DNA of 64,000 bases from NCBI RefSeq assembly GCF_001586275.1, contig NZ_CP014545.1:2010501-2074500 (forward strand), given 5' to 3'. The notes below the pieces were generated by a model, which saw only the letters and a program-made list of their open reading frames with translations, ran no database searches and was not told the DNA's origin. The stretch is from Sphingorhabdus sp. M41. Its GTDB lineage: Bacteria; Pseudomonadota; Alphaproteobacteria; Sphingomonadales; Sphingomonadaceae. Positions 41,026-50,522 of the stretch are shown piece by piece. A program made the position numbers and the translations under genes. Within the stretch, counting starts at the first letter, position 1; each line of letters starts with the position of its first letter.

Positions 41026-42246
41026 ATGGCGACCAAACATCTGAACCGACTAGGCCCGCGAATATTGATCGGGCTGATCATCGTCGTTCTGGCGGTGGCG
41101 GTTTTTTTCGCCATGCGCTCGCCGCCGGTTGACGTGGATGTCGCGGCGGTCACCAAGGGGCCCATGCTGGTGACCATCAATGACGAAGGGGAAACCCGGG
41201 TCCGCGACATGTTTGTCATATCGGCACCGATCAATGGCCGGTTGATGCGAGTCAATCTGGATGCCGGAGATCCGGTCATCGCAGGAAAAACGGTGGTCGC
41301 GCGGATCATGCCGGCCCAGCCGGATTTCCTCAACGCGCGGAGCGAGGCGGAAGTGCGGGCGCAGATAAAGTCGCTCGAAGCCGCTGTACAATCCTCGGCC
41401 GCCCGAATTGCCCAGACGGAAGCGGACCGCAAGCTGGCAGCGGCCAATTTCGAGCGCATCGATGCGCTTTTCGCTCGCGGCTTTGCGACCAAGACAGCGC
41501 AGGATGCAGCCCGCGCCGCTCGCGACAGCAGCGCCGCCCGATTGACCGAAGCGCGGGGGGCAGCGGAATCAGCGCGGTTCGAATTGCGGGCGGCGAAGGC
41601 AAGATTAATGGCTCCGTCCGCCAGCAGCGGTGGCAATGAAATCCTGTCGGTCTATTCCCCGGAAAGCGGATCGGTGCTGCGGCTGACCCATGAAAGCGAA
41701 ACACCGATCAGCGCCGGTACGCCGGTTGTCGAAATTGGCAATCCAGGCGACATCGAAATTGTCAGCGACCTGCTCTCCAGCGATGCGGTAAAAATCAAAC
41801 CGGGCAGCCGGGTGCTGATCGAAAATTGGGGTGGCGACAAACCGCTCACCGGCAAGGTGCAACGGATCGAACCGTTCGGCTTCACCAAGATTTCGGCGCT
41901 GGGCGTGGAAGAACAGCGGGTGAATGTCATCATAGATTTCACCGACCCGATCGCCGCTCGTCAGCGCCTGGGCCATGGCTATCGGGTCATCGTCAAGGTG
42001 GTGGAATGGGAAGGCAAAGATGTGCTGCAGGCCCCGATCAGCGCCCTGTTCAGGGACAAGGGCCAGTGGTCGGTCTTCGTCAAAAGCGATGGCAAGGCCG
42101 CTCTGGTTCCGGTAAAAATTGGCCGGATGAATGATGAACACGCGCAGATTTTGAGCGGCCTGAAGGCGGGTGAAGAGGTCATTCTCCACCCGAGCGAAAA
42201 GATTGAGGACAGAACCCGGGTCAGGCTGCGGGAGGATCAGCCATAA
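41026..42246 (+). CDS. HlyD/MacA-family periplasmic adaptor
   Basis: 406 aa. One N-terminal membrane helix (ILIGLIIVVLAVAVFFAM), a biotinyl-lipoyl-like motif split around a coiled-coil hairpin (residues about 105-190: VRAQIKSLEAAVQSSAARIAQTEADRKLAAANFERID), then barrel and membrane-proximal domains (ISAGTPVVEIGN, GKVQRIEPFGFTKISALGVEEQRVNVIIDF). It links the ABC permease to an outer membrane channel. Last of the four-gene operon. Its 3' end overlaps the convergent acetyltransferase gene by 26 bases. Confidence 0.9.
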   Translation: MATKHLNRLGPRILIGLIIVVLAVAVFFAMRSPPVDVDVAAVTKGPMLVTINDEGETRVRDMFVISAPINGRLMRVNLDAGDPVIAGKTVVARIMPAQPDFLNARSEAEVRAQIKSLEAAVQSSAARIAQTEADRKLAAANFERIDALFARGFATKTAQDAARAARDSSAARLTEARGAAESARFELRAAKARLMAPSASSGGNEILSVYSPESGSVLRLTHESETPISAGTPVVEIGNPGDIEIVSDLLSSDAVKIKPGSRVLIENWGGDKPLTGKVQRIEPFGFTKISALGVEEQRVNVIIDFTDPIAARQRLGHGYRVIVKVVEWEGKDVLQAPISALFRDKGQWSVFVKSDGKAALVPVKIGRMNDEHAQILSGLKAGEEVILHPSEKIEDRTRVRLREDQP

Positions 42247-42820
42247 GATCGAATTCGAGCAGCATGAGCGTGGAATCTCCCGGATAGCTTCGAGCGGAAA
42301 AGCCCATTTCCTTTTCCAGTTCGATCGCCGCATGATTCTGGCGGGCCTCGATCGACTGCAGCTTCCGGATGCCACTCTTGCGTGCCTGTTCGATCACATA
42401 TTTCAGGAAAGTCCAGCTCATCCCGCGATGCTTGTAATCGCTGCGCACCACGAGAGCGACTTCTGCTTCGGTCTTGTCGGCACTGGCCCCCAGCATCGCG
42501 CTGGCAATGATGGTCCTGTCATCAATGTCGAAGGCCAGATAGTCTTCCTTGTGATCATGATCGACGTTCACGAGATCGTCGAGCAAGGCCCCCTGCACTT
42601 CCGGGACCGCGGACAGGAAGCGAAATCGCAAATCATCTTTCGAAACATGAGTGAAAAATTCTGCCAAGGCCTGCTTGTCCGATGGTTCGACTGGTCGGAC
42701 GTGAAATTCGAAACCGCTGCGCGTAGTCAGCGGAATGCTGTTGCTCACTACAACCGCATGGTCCGGGCGGATTGGTTCAGCCGGTGCAGGCTGCAGGGAG
42801 GATGATTTTGTTTCGGACAT
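42221..42820 (-). CDS. GNAT family N-acetyltransferase
   Basis: 199 aa. After a variable N-terminal segment (about 30 residues), the GNAT fold appears: FHVRPVEPSDKQALAEFFTHVSKDDLRFRFL, VALVVRSDYKHRGMSWTFLKYVIEQARKSG (acetyl-CoA binding loop with RGMSW in place of the usual Q/RxxGxA) and EARQNHAAIELEKEMGF. It resembles the acetyltransferase module found in Pat-type enzymes. Target unknown. Convergent overlap with the adaptor gene by 26 bases. Confidence 0.82.
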   Translation of the reverse strand: MSETKSSSLQPAPAEPIRPDHAVVVSNSIPLTTRSGFEFHVRPVEPSDKQALAEFFTHVSKDDLRFRFLSAVPEVQGALLDDLVNVDHDHKEDYLAFDIDDRTIIASAMLGASADKTEAEVALVVRSDYKHRGMSWTFLKYVIEQARKSGIRKLQSIEARQNHAAIELEKEMGFSARSYPGDSTLMLLEFDLMADPPAA

Positions 42821-43081
42821 CGGACTTCCTTTCGGGGAGTTTGGGAAAACTGGATTTGCTTTCGCAAGAATAGTCGGCCCGGGGCACCATTTGCCATCCG
42901 TAAACCACCGTATTCAGACCGCAGTTGAGCGGACGTTGGCCATTTGCCCAACCGATGATCGCCCCCCTATTCGGCGGCTTCACGACGAGATACGTAATGC
43001 TGCTTATTGACTCCGGCGCGCTTTGTCCGGTCTGTGTCCGGCTCAACCATTGAACCTTTTCCAGTCACCAAGGCGTTGGCA

Positions 43082-44380
43082 ATGACCCATATCGACGATT
43101 ATCGCTCCCGGATCATGACCGCCGACCAGGCCGTGCAAGGATTGAAGTCAGGCGCGCATATCGCGATGGGCATGGCGACCGCGGAGCCACCAGCATTGCT
43201 CGGCGCGCTGGCGAACATGGCAGAACAGGGTAATGTCGACGATCTGAAGCTGTGGTATTTCCATTCGATGGATCATGCCGGTGAAACGGTGTTGCGGCCC
43301 GACCTGCTCGGCCGCATTCGTCCGCGCTGCATGTTTCTCAGCTCGATCGAACGCAAATTGCTGAGCGCGCAGCAGCCTGAGGAGAAAAGCCTGATCGAAT
43401 TTGTTCCCGTCGCCTTCAGCGATTCCCCCAGGCTGTTTGAAAAAGAGGTTTCGCTCGACCTTTTCGTAACCACTGTATCGCCGATGGACAAACATGGCTG
43501 GTTCACCTTTGGCACCAGCAATGATTATTCCACCGCCGCGGCCCGCAACGCGAAAATGCTGGTGGTCGAGGTAAATCCGAATATGCCGCGAGTGTTCGGT
43601 GCTTCGCTTCTGCATATTTCGGAAGTCGATGCGATCGTGGAAAACAGCGTGCCGCTGGCCGAAGTTCTTGCGCCCACCATATCGTCCGTGGATTCGATGG
43701 TTGCAGCCACGATCGCAGACATGATCGATGACCGGGCCTGCCTGCAAATGGGTATTGGCGCGCTTCCCGGCGCGGTCTGCGCCCTGCTGCACGACCGGCG
43801 GGATCTGGGCATTCATACCGAATTGATGACCCCTGCCCTCGCCGGCCTCATCCAGTGCGGTGCGGTTACCAACCAGGCCAAGACCACCTATCGCGGCCGC
43901 AGCGTGTTTACCTTCGCCATGGGTGATCGGCCATTTTACGATTTTCTCGACGACAATCCGGCCATGCACAGCGCCCCGGTGGATATTGTCAACGATCCCC
44001 GGCACATCGCGAAGAACAGAAATGTCGTGTCGGTCAATGCGACGCTGCAGATCGATCTCGGCGGCGCATGCAATTCGGAACATCTGATGGGGCGACAATA
44101 TAGCGGCTCGGGCGGTCAACTCGACTTTGTCCGCGGTGCCAATGCTTCCAAGGGGGGCAAGTCGATCATCGCCTGCCAGTCTACGGCCCGCAACGGCACG
44201 GTTTCGCGCATTGTCCCCAGGTTGGACGGACCGGTCACAACCCCGCGCAACGATACGCATATCGTGGTGACGGAATATGGCTGGGCAGATCTGAAAGGCA
44301 AATCGCTCAACCAGCGAGCGGAAGCATTAATTGGGCTCGCGCATCCGAAATTCAGGGACGAACTCGCCAACGGTCTATAG
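43082..44380 (+). CDS. Acetyl-CoA hydrolase / 4-hydroxybutyrate CoA-transferase family protein
   Basis: 432 aa from ATG 43082; an upstream extension to 43007 has no ribosome site. The family blocks are present: VGLKSGAHIAMGMATAEP-like N-terminus, GTSNDYSTAAARNAKMLVVEVNPNMPRVFG, LQMGIGALPGAVCALL, and late HIVVTEYGWADLKGKSLNQRAEALIGLAHP. These enzymes move CoA between short-chain acids or hydrolyse acetyl-CoA; substrate undetermined. A glutamate in the region RDLGIHTELMTPAL is the likely catalytic residue. It lies 143 bases upstream of an LptB-like ATPase gene. Confidence 0.9.
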   Translation: MTHIDDYRSRIMTADQAVQGLKSGAHIAMGMATAEPPALLGALANMAEQGNVDDLKLWYFHSMDHAGETVLRPDLLGRIRPRCMFLSSIERKLLSAQQPEEKSLIEFVPVAFSDSPRLFEKEVSLDLFVTTVSPMDKHGWFTFGTSNDYSTAAARNAKMLVVEVNPNMPRVFGASLLHISEVDAIVENSVPLAEVLAPTISSVDSMVAATIADMIDDRACLQMGIGALPGAVCALLHDRRDLGIHTELMTPALAGLIQCGAVTNQAKTTYRGRSVFTFAMGDRPFYDFLDDNPAMHSAPVDIVNDPRHIAKNRNVVSVNATLQIDLGGACNSEHLMGRQYSGSGGQLDFVRGANASKGGKSIIACQSTARNGTVSRIVPRLDGPVTTPRNDTHIVVTEYGWADLKGKSLNQRAEALIGLAHPKFRDELANGL

Positions 44381-44522
44381 TATTTTTGCCTCATATTCGG
44401 CATCGCCAGTCGATGGTGATCGTTGCACACCGGCTCGATCGACATATACGTAAACACCCTAATATTGTCGCGCACCCCGCCCCATTATCATAATCTTTTT
44501 TCAAGCGGGGCAATGGGAACCA

Positions 44523-45311
44523 TTGAAGCATATCATTCTACCAACCTGGCCACATCTCGCAGAAGCAGCACCGCTGGAAAGCACTGGACTCTCGGTTGTC
44601 TCGATCAACAAGAAATTTGGCAAAAAAACGGTCTTGAGCGACGTTTCAATCGATGTCAGGCCTTCCGAGGTTGTCGGCTTGCTCGGCCGTGACGGAGCAG
44701 GCAAAACCGTGACTTTCTATTCGATACTCGGATTGCTGCGGGTAAATTCTGGTCATATTTTTCTCGATGGTGACGACATAACCGGATTGTCGCTCGACCG
44801 GCGCTCGCTTCGCGGCCTCGGATATCTGCCCCAGGAATCTTCCATTTTTCGCGGGCTGACCGTTGAACAGAATATCATGACCGTACTGGAACTGTTCGAA
44901 CCGGATCCGGTTGAGCGAGAGCGGAAGCTTGATGCCCTGCTTGCGGAATTTCATATCGAATATGTTCGCAAAGTCTCGGCGCGTGCCTTGTCGGGCGGCG
45001 AAAGACGCCGTTGCGAAATAGCCCGGGCGATGGCTGCCAATCCCAGCATCATGTTGTTCGACGAACCATTTGCCGGAATTGATCCGATGTCGGTCAGGGA
45101 TATCAAGGCGATGATAGCCAATCTGGAAAGTCATGATGTCGGCATATTGATCACCGATCAGAATGTGCGCGAGATGGTCGACATTCTCGACCGGGTCTAT
45201 GTTCTTCACGAAGGACGGATCGTGTTTGATGGCACGCCGGAGGCCATGCTGGAGAACAAGCTGGTACGCCATTTATACCTCGGCAAGGAATTTCATACCG
45301 CTGCTAGGTAA
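44523..45311 (+). CDS. LptB-like ABC transporter ATP-binding protein
   Basis: 262 aa. Walker A is GRDGAGKT (usual LptB: GPNGAGKT), signature LSGGERRRCEIARA, Walker B IMLFDEPFAGIDP, then GILITDQNVREMVDILDRVYVLHEGRI, the LptB-type C-terminus. The N-terminal 22 residues are an extension. LptB drives LPS export with LptFG; here no lptA/lptC/lptFG is adjacent and the neighbours are stress genes, so it may be a paralogue with another partner (inference). A promoter is not obvious in the 142-base gap upstream. Confidence 0.82.
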   Translation: MKHIILPTWPHLAEAAPLESTGLSVVSINKKFGKKTVLSDVSIDVRPSEVVGLLGRDGAGKTVTFYSILGLLRVNSGHIFLDGDDITGLSLDRRSLRGLGYLPQESSIFRGLTVEQNIMTVLELFEPDPVERERKLDALLAEFHIEYVRKVSARALSGGERRRCEIARAMAANPSIMLFDEPFAGIDPMSVRDIKAMIANLESHDVGILITDQNVREMVDILDRVYVLHEGRIVFDGTPEAMLENKLVRHLYLGKEFHTAAR

Positions 45312-45440
45312 CACTACGGATGGCTTGCCGGTCCCGTTTCCTGCATTTCTGACAGTATTGATGCAGCGAAGAGTTTCAGGCGGACAAGTGGATTTCCGGA
45401 TGGCCTTTGCGGAAAAGAATATCAGAATGGGAGAAACAAT

Positions 45441-46253
45441 ATGAAATCCGTGCTACTTTATGTGAACGATGATTCCGGCCTCGACGCCCGCTATCAGGCA
45501 GCACTGGATCTCACGCGGGCGCTGGAGGGGCATCTCCATTGTCTGCGTCCCAATCCCTACAAGCCGCAAATGGCGTTTGACGGCGTCACTGGCATGTCGG
45601 TCATGTATGACATCAGCAAATATGCACGTGAAGCCGATTTGGCATTGAAGGCGGAAATCGAGAAACGGCTGGCGGCTGAAGACGTGCCGTGGGATTATCG
45701 GGAGGTAAATGCGGAGCCCGCCAGAGGGCTGTCGCGCAGTTCGGCATTGACCGATGTGATGGTGCTAAGTTCCTGCAGCGGTGTGAAAGACAATAGCCAG
45801 CCTCTCGGCATTTTGGGGGACGTGATTTTCAACACCAATGTTCCCATCGTCGTCCAGCCGGACAGCGTCAAGAAATTCGAGGCCGCTGGACCAGCAGTGG
45901 TCGCCTGGAACGGCAGTTTTGAAGCGGGAAATGCCCTCCGTGCGGCAGTGCCGCTCCTGAAGCTGGCCAGCGACATCCGTATCGTCGTCGTCGAGGAAGA
46001 AAAGGATCACGACCTTCCTCCTCTGGAAGCGTCAGAATATCTATCGAGACATGGGATCAAGTCGGAGATTCACGATCTTGCGGCGGATAAATCATCGGTA
46101 CAGGCAGTCCTGCTTTCTACCGTCGATGCCCTGAACGCCAGCTACATGGTGATGGGCGCTTATGGCCACAGCCGGGCCCGCGAGTTTTTGTTCGGCGGCG
46201 TAACGCGCAACCTGTTCCAGGATTGCCCGGTACCACTGGTTGTCGCGCACTAA
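45441..46253 (+). CDS. Universal stress protein (two UspA modules)
   Basis: 270 aa with two UspA folds. The second module keeps the nucleotide-binding end motif MGAYGHSRAREFLFGGVTRNLF; the first (MKSVLLYVNDDSG...SALTDVMVLSS) is degenerate. GGGAGAAAC precedes ATG 45441. Usp proteins are induced by starvation, low oxygen and stationary phase. It stands 33 bases upstream of the beta-CASP nuclease gene and may be co-transcribed with it. Confidence 0.9.
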   Translation: MKSVLLYVNDDSGLDARYQAALDLTRALEGHLHCLRPNPYKPQMAFDGVTGMSVMYDISKYAREADLALKAEIEKRLAAEDVPWDYREVNAEPARGLSRSSALTDVMVLSSCSGVKDNSQPLGILGDVIFNTNVPIVVQPDSVKKFEAAGPAVVAWNGSFEAGNALRAAVPLLKLASDIRIVVVEEEKDHDLPPLEASEYLSRHGIKSEIHDLAADKSSVQAVLLSTVDALNASYMVMGAYGHSRAREFLFGGVTRNLFQDCPVPLVVAH

Positions 46254-46286
46254 TCTTGGAAACATATTTTCCGAGAGGAAGTTTGG

Positions 46287-47834
46287 ATGAGTGGAGTAAC
46301 AATAAAATTTCACGGTGCGGCAGGGACTGTCACGGGTTCCTGCTTTGAAGTCAAAGGTGCCGGCCAGACAATATTGGTCGACTGCGGCATGTTTCAGGGT
46401 ACGCGTTCGCTCGAAGCGCTGAACCATGAACAGCTTCCTTTCGATCCGAGAAAAATCGACGCGGTACTGCTGACCCACGCCCATCTCGATCATAGCGGCA
46501 GGCTGGCCTATCTTTATGCCAGCGGCTGCAAGGCAAAAACCTATTGCACCGCGCCCAGTGCCGACATCATCAAACCGCTTTTGCAGGATGCGGCCAAATT
46601 ACAGGCTGCGGATGTCGAGCGCAGAAACCGGCGGGCAGACCGGGCCGGATTGCCACCTTTCACTCCCCTTTATGACAGCAAGGATATTGCGAAACTGCAC
46701 AAGAACGTCCGCACCGTCACCTATTGCGAAGAAAATTATCTCGACAATGGCGTGTCCTTTCGCTTCTGGGATGCGCGACATATTGTCGGATCAGCATCAA
46801 TAGAAATCAATATTGCCGGTCAGCGCCTGCTGTTTTCGGGCGATATTGGCGCTGGCCGCGCGATCAATTGCACCGCTTCGGAACTCGGCGGCTATGACCA
46901 TGTGATTTGCGAGTCCACCTATGGCGACCGGGATCGCGAACTCGTGCTGGTCAGCGAACGGCGCGAGACACTGGCGCGTCATGTCGAGGAAGTGATGGCA
47001 GCTGGGGGCAATGTGCTGATCCCGGCTTTCGCGCTGGAACGCACGCAGGCGATACTCGAGGATTTCGACGCGCTGTTTGAATCCAAGCGCCTCCCCCCGA
47101 TCAATGTATTTCTGGATTCACCATTGGCACAGAAAGTTACCATGGCAGTGATGCGCTATCGCGATAGCGGAACGGACATGCTGAAGCGGACCAATATTCG
47201 GTTCATCCAGAATACGGCCGAATCCAAGAAGCTCAACCGGATGAGCGGGGTTGTCATCATTGCGGGATCAGGCATGTGCACGGGTGGTCGGATCAGGCAT
47301 CATTTGATCCGCAATCTGCCGCGAAGGCAGTCGCGGCTGCTGCTGTCCGGCTTTCAGGTCGCCGGAACCCTGGGGGCGGTGCTCCGGGATGGAGCAAAAC
47401 GCGTCCGCATTTCCGGGAATGATGTGATCGTGAAAGCGCAGGTCGCCACACTTGATGGTTATTCGAACCATGCTGATCGTAGCGGTCTGGTGGAATGGAT
47501 AAAGGATCGCACACCAATCAGCGGATCGATCTTCCTCGTTCATGGAGAGCAGAGCGCCCTCAGGGGGTTCGCAGAGACTCTGGATGCCGCTCCGGATTTG
47601 CCGACGACGATCATCCCGGCGCTTGGCGAAACTTGGGAATTGCAGCCAGCCAAACCTGCGACCCGGCTGTCTGCTGGCCGCCCTGACGCAGACGACCTGA
47701 CCGCTTCGCGTGACTGGATATCCAAACTTGCGGCATTACGCGAAGAGGTTGAAGAAAAATTGTCCGAACAAACAACCAATCGGGATCGTGAAAAAATGCT
47801 GGAGGCGCTCAAACGGGCGCTGGAAAGCATTTGA
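46287..47834 (+). CDS. Beta-CASP metallo-beta-lactamase ribonuclease (RNA-specificity MBL)
   Basis: 515 aa. The MBL ligands: LTHAHLDHSGRL, ARHIVGSAS, FSGDIG; beta-CASP motifs: CESTYGDRD, IPAFALERTQ, GSGMCTGGRIRHHL, DGYSNHADR and FLVHGE. This is the YSH1/TTHA0252-like family of endo/exoribonucleases. A C-terminal helix (REEVEEKLSEQTTNRDREKMLEALKRAL) is an extension. Cytosolic. Seen next to Usp genes in stress or low-oxygen loci of proteobacteria (general knowledge). GAGAGGAAG precedes the start. Confidence 0.9.
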   Translation: MSGVTIKFHGAAGTVTGSCFEVKGAGQTILVDCGMFQGTRSLEALNHEQLPFDPRKIDAVLLTHAHLDHSGRLAYLYASGCKAKTYCTAPSADIIKPLLQDAAKLQAADVERRNRRADRAGLPPFTPLYDSKDIAKLHKNVRTVTYCEENYLDNGVSFRFWDARHIVGSASIEINIAGQRLLFSGDIGAGRAINCTASELGGYDHVICESTYGDRDRELVLVSERRETLARHVEEVMAAGGNVLIPAFALERTQAILEDFDALFESKRLPPINVFLDSPLAQKVTMAVMRYRDSGTDMLKRTNIRFIQNTAESKKLNRMSGVVIIAGSGMCTGGRIRHHLIRNLPRRQSRLLLSGFQVAGTLGAVLRDGAKRVRISGNDVIVKAQVATLDGYSNHADRSGLVEWIKDRTPISGSIFLVHGEQSALRGFAETLDAAPDLPTTIIPALGETWELQPAKPATRLSAGRPDADDLTASRDWISKLAALREEVEEKLSEQTTNRDREKMLEALKRALESI

Positions 47835-47917
47835 TGATCCGGCCCAAATCGCGCTGCCTTCGCATCAGAAAATTCTCACTAATGCTCGGCGATACGCAAA
47901 ACTCTTCATCCGGCCCG

Positions 47918-49615
47918 CTAGAAAAGCTTCGCCTTTCTAAAATCTGACTCGAGTTCGCGAACAAGGTTCGGGTTGGCAATCCATCTGCCTAACACGTCGG
48001 CCGGATCTGCTGTTTCCGGAAAACCGGAACGTTTCGCCAAAAGCCGCCAGGCTTTGCGTGCTTCCTCTTTCTGGCCCAGCATCGCCGAGGACAGGATATA
48101 GCTGATTTCGAGCCCAGGCGCAGCGCCTGGCACGGAATCCATATATTTTGAAGAAAGTTCCTGCGCACCCTTTGCGTCTCCGCGGCGCAGTTTTTGCAGG
48201 GCCACTGTCGCTGCAACCACCTGATCCGCATTGGCATCCATTTTCAGAGCCCTTGTGGAATAGGCTTCACCTTCCGGCATGTTGCAGGCCAGCATGTACA
48301 TTCCCAGATAGCCCATTATCCTGGAATTCAGCGGATTGAGACTGACAGCGCGTTCACCCCAGGCAACGCCCTTGCGACAATCACCTTCCAGAAAGGCGCT
48401 CTGCGCCACCGCAAATGTTGCGGATGCGCTATCATTATCGAGTTTCGCCGCTCGCAGCGCAAAATCCTTGCCGTACCCCTCGATTTCATCCGGCAATCCG
48501 AACCGCTCGGAAAGATTTTTGGCGACGGCCACCATGCTCATCAAATATGAGTCGTTGGGATATTGTTGTGCAGAGGCGTCCATACATTGCAAGACGGGTT
48601 CCAGAAGCGCCGAGTCCTGGTAACGCATATATTGGTGAAACTGGAGCAGACACGGATAGCCGGGCGTAAAATCAACACGATATTTGGACAGTTCATGCTG
48701 GGCAATTTTGCCGTAGGGACCCGCAATGGCAATCACCGCTCGATCGAGATCAGCGTCCCGTTTTTGGCTGTCCATCGTTTCAATTCTGCTCGACCAGATC
48801 ACCTCTCTGGTAGCGCTGTTGACGAGGCGAAGCTGGATGCGATTGGCCGCATCGTTCAAGTTCGAGGTTTCTAGCAAATATTGCGAAGATCGCGAAGATT
48901 GCGTCGGGTCAGCGTCTTCATCAAAAATCCGCACTTGATCGAACTTCTCCAGCGCTCCGACCAAATGGCTATGGATCATCTCGAGCTTGGCCCGGGAAGA
49001 TGAATCGATAATGCCTTCCGTCGTTTTCACGACCACGGCTGGATAAGCGATTTTGGTTGCCGTCACGCTATCGGTCTTTTGCAGGAAATAAGTCACGGCT
49101 ATGGCGAGAAACGCTATTGCTGCAAGAATCATCAGAACATGACTGCGGCTGACCGTCGGCATGCGACTGGTGCCGGCATGTCCCCTGTTCGGCGGTTCGG
49201 TTTTGATTGATGAAACGACAGGCTCACCGCCTAACTGCTCGGAATCAATCGCAACATTCTCGCCTTCGCGGTCGCTCTCGTTGGGCCCCAGAATGATTTC
49301 ATAATGATGATACGGGATGAAGAGCCGGCTCTCGCTTTTCTCGCGCAAGTAGAAATGGTCGAGCATGCGACGCAAACGGCCGATTTGAACCCGAGGATAA
49401 CTGTCAATCTGGGTATCAAAACTATCATCGCGACCAAGCGCATCGACTGCAACGCTATAAGCCGTCAGCGGGGTATTTTCTTCCTGCAATTTATGGTCGA
49501 CCAAATACCGTAAAAGCTTGCTCATCGTCGGGGAGCGTGCAAATTCAGAACTGCACAGCAGTCGGTCGCGCTCCAAACAAAGCTGAAGCTTTTCCGCTTC
49601 GGTCAATATCGGCAA
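47918..49615 (-). CDS. Membrane-anchored regulator-like protein A (SxxFxRS N-domain, TM, TPR-like C-domain)
   Basis: 565 aa from TTG 49615 (GGAGGG just upstream); TTG 49606 aligns exactly with the start of the paralogue. The N-terminal 110 residues (EFARSPTMSKLLRYLVDHKL, YSVAVDALGRD, SYPRVQIGRLRRMLDHFYL) match a domain found at the head of many TPR/adenylate-cyclase-type regulators. A single helix at about 159-179 (VLMILAAIAFLAIAVTYFLQ) separates it from an outer part with a TolB/FlgO-like stretch and helical repeats (GDCRKGVAWGERAVSLNPLNSRIMGYLGMY). The ToxR/CadC-like topology suggests signal transfer across the membrane (inference). Paralogue of the protein at 50523-52214. Confidence 0.7.
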   Translation of the reverse strand: MPILTEAEKLQLCLERDRLLCSSEFARSPTMSKLLRYLVDHKLQEENTPLTAYSVAVDALGRDDSFDTQIDSYPRVQIGRLRRMLDHFYLREKSESRLFIPYHHYEIILGPNESDREGENVAIDSEQLGGEPVVSSIKTEPPNRGHAGTSRMPTVSRSHVLMILAAIAFLAIAVTYFLQKTDSVTATKIAYPAVVVKTTEGIIDSSSRAKLEMIHSHLVGALEKFDQVRIFDEDADPTQSSRSSQYLLETSNLNDAANRIQLRLVNSATREVIWSSRIETMDSQKRDADLDRAVIAIAGPYGKIAQHELSKYRVDFTPGYPCLLQFHQYMRYQDSALLEPVLQCMDASAQQYPNDSYLMSMVAVAKNLSERFGLPDEIEGYGKDFALRAAKLDNDSASATFAVAQSAFLEGDCRKGVAWGERAVSLNPLNSRIMGYLGMYMLACNMPEGEAYSTRALKMDANADQVVAATVALQKLRRGDAKGAQELSSKYMDSVPGAAPGLEISYILSSAMLGQKEEARKAWRLLAKRSGFPETADPADVLGRWIANPNLVRELESDFRKAKLF

Positions 49616-49739
49616 GGTCCCTCCATCTGATACGGTGGCCTGCCCTATCCAGACAATCAAAAGAAAGAGCGTAGTTCCGCTCCTATCAACCCCTTACCTA
49701 CAATATGGTTGCGGGAAAGTCGCGATTAATTGTCCGGCA

Positions 49740-50246
49740 TCATGCGGATTTTCTTTCCTCGGGTGTGCTCAAATCTACAAAGCAGCCAAAAATACCCAGG
49801 ACTTTTCCATCTCCACCGATTTGGCAAGTGCCACGGGCGAGGACGGGAAGTTCATTGCCGTTTTCGGTGAGGATCCGAGCGCGAAATTCAAAATCTGCGC
49901 CTTCATCCAAAGCACGGGCAACCGCAGCTTGAACCATGGGGCGATCGTCTGGATGGTAATAATGGATCGCATTTTCCAGGGGAGGATGACCAAGTGAATG
50001 GCGGCGTTCGTGCATGTCAAAGACATAGTCTGACCATTTTACGATATTTGTTCTCGCATCCATATGCCAAGATCCGAAACGTCCGACATCTTCTGAAATC
50101 TCAAGCGTCAGCTGACAGCGTTCAAGTTCCAGTTCGGCGGCCTGCAAATTCGTTTGTAGTTGTCGCATACGAATAATCAAATATGCAATCGCCAAGATAA
50201 AGATAAAGACAACTAGTAGAAAATAAAAAAAATAAGCTGATAACAT
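49740..50246 (-). CDS. Membrane-tethered PAS domain protein
   Basis: 168 aa from ATG 50246 (GGGA eight bases upstream; TTG 50276 is an alternative). One membrane helix (YFFYFLLVVFIFILAIAYLIIRM), a coiled coil (QLQTNLQAAELELERCQLTLEISE), then a PAS fold: GRFGSWHMDARTNIVKWSDYVFDMHERRH, YYHPDDRPMVQAAVARAL, DFEFRARILTENG, GIFGCFVDLSTPEER. There is no kinase, GGDEF or other output domain, so it may signal by contact with a partner. It lies between the two paralogous regulators on the same strand. Confidence 0.75.
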   Translation of the reverse strand: MLSAYFFYFLLVVFIFILAIAYLIIRMRQLQTNLQAAELELERCQLTLEISEDVGRFGSWHMDARTNIVKWSDYVFDMHERRHSLGHPPLENAIHYYHPDDRPMVQAAVARALDEGADFEFRARILTENGNELPVLARGTCQIGGDGKVLGIFGCFVDLSTPEERKSA

Positions 50247-50522
50247 ACTTGCTATCCCACCCCTGCTGTTCGCCAAGATATGGTATCCTGCGGCAATATT
50301 AACCGTTTTTGTGCCACAGCAAGTTTAATAAATCGATAGCCTGTTTCCGATATATTTTTGAGCGCGATAAAATTGCAACGGTGGTTGTGAGAGCGAAAAA
50401 TTTAGATGGTATATTGAATCGATGCCGGATCTGGTTGAGATCGCCCAGCGGCGATCGGCACCGAGCCTCGTCACCCGTCAGCTAAGCCAACGTCCGGGTT
50501 GCGGAAACGCGGAAGCCAGGAA

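Noticed and set aside
43148-44260. 370-codon minus frame opposite the CoA-transferase
   Set aside because: Antisense shadow without motifs or ribosome site.
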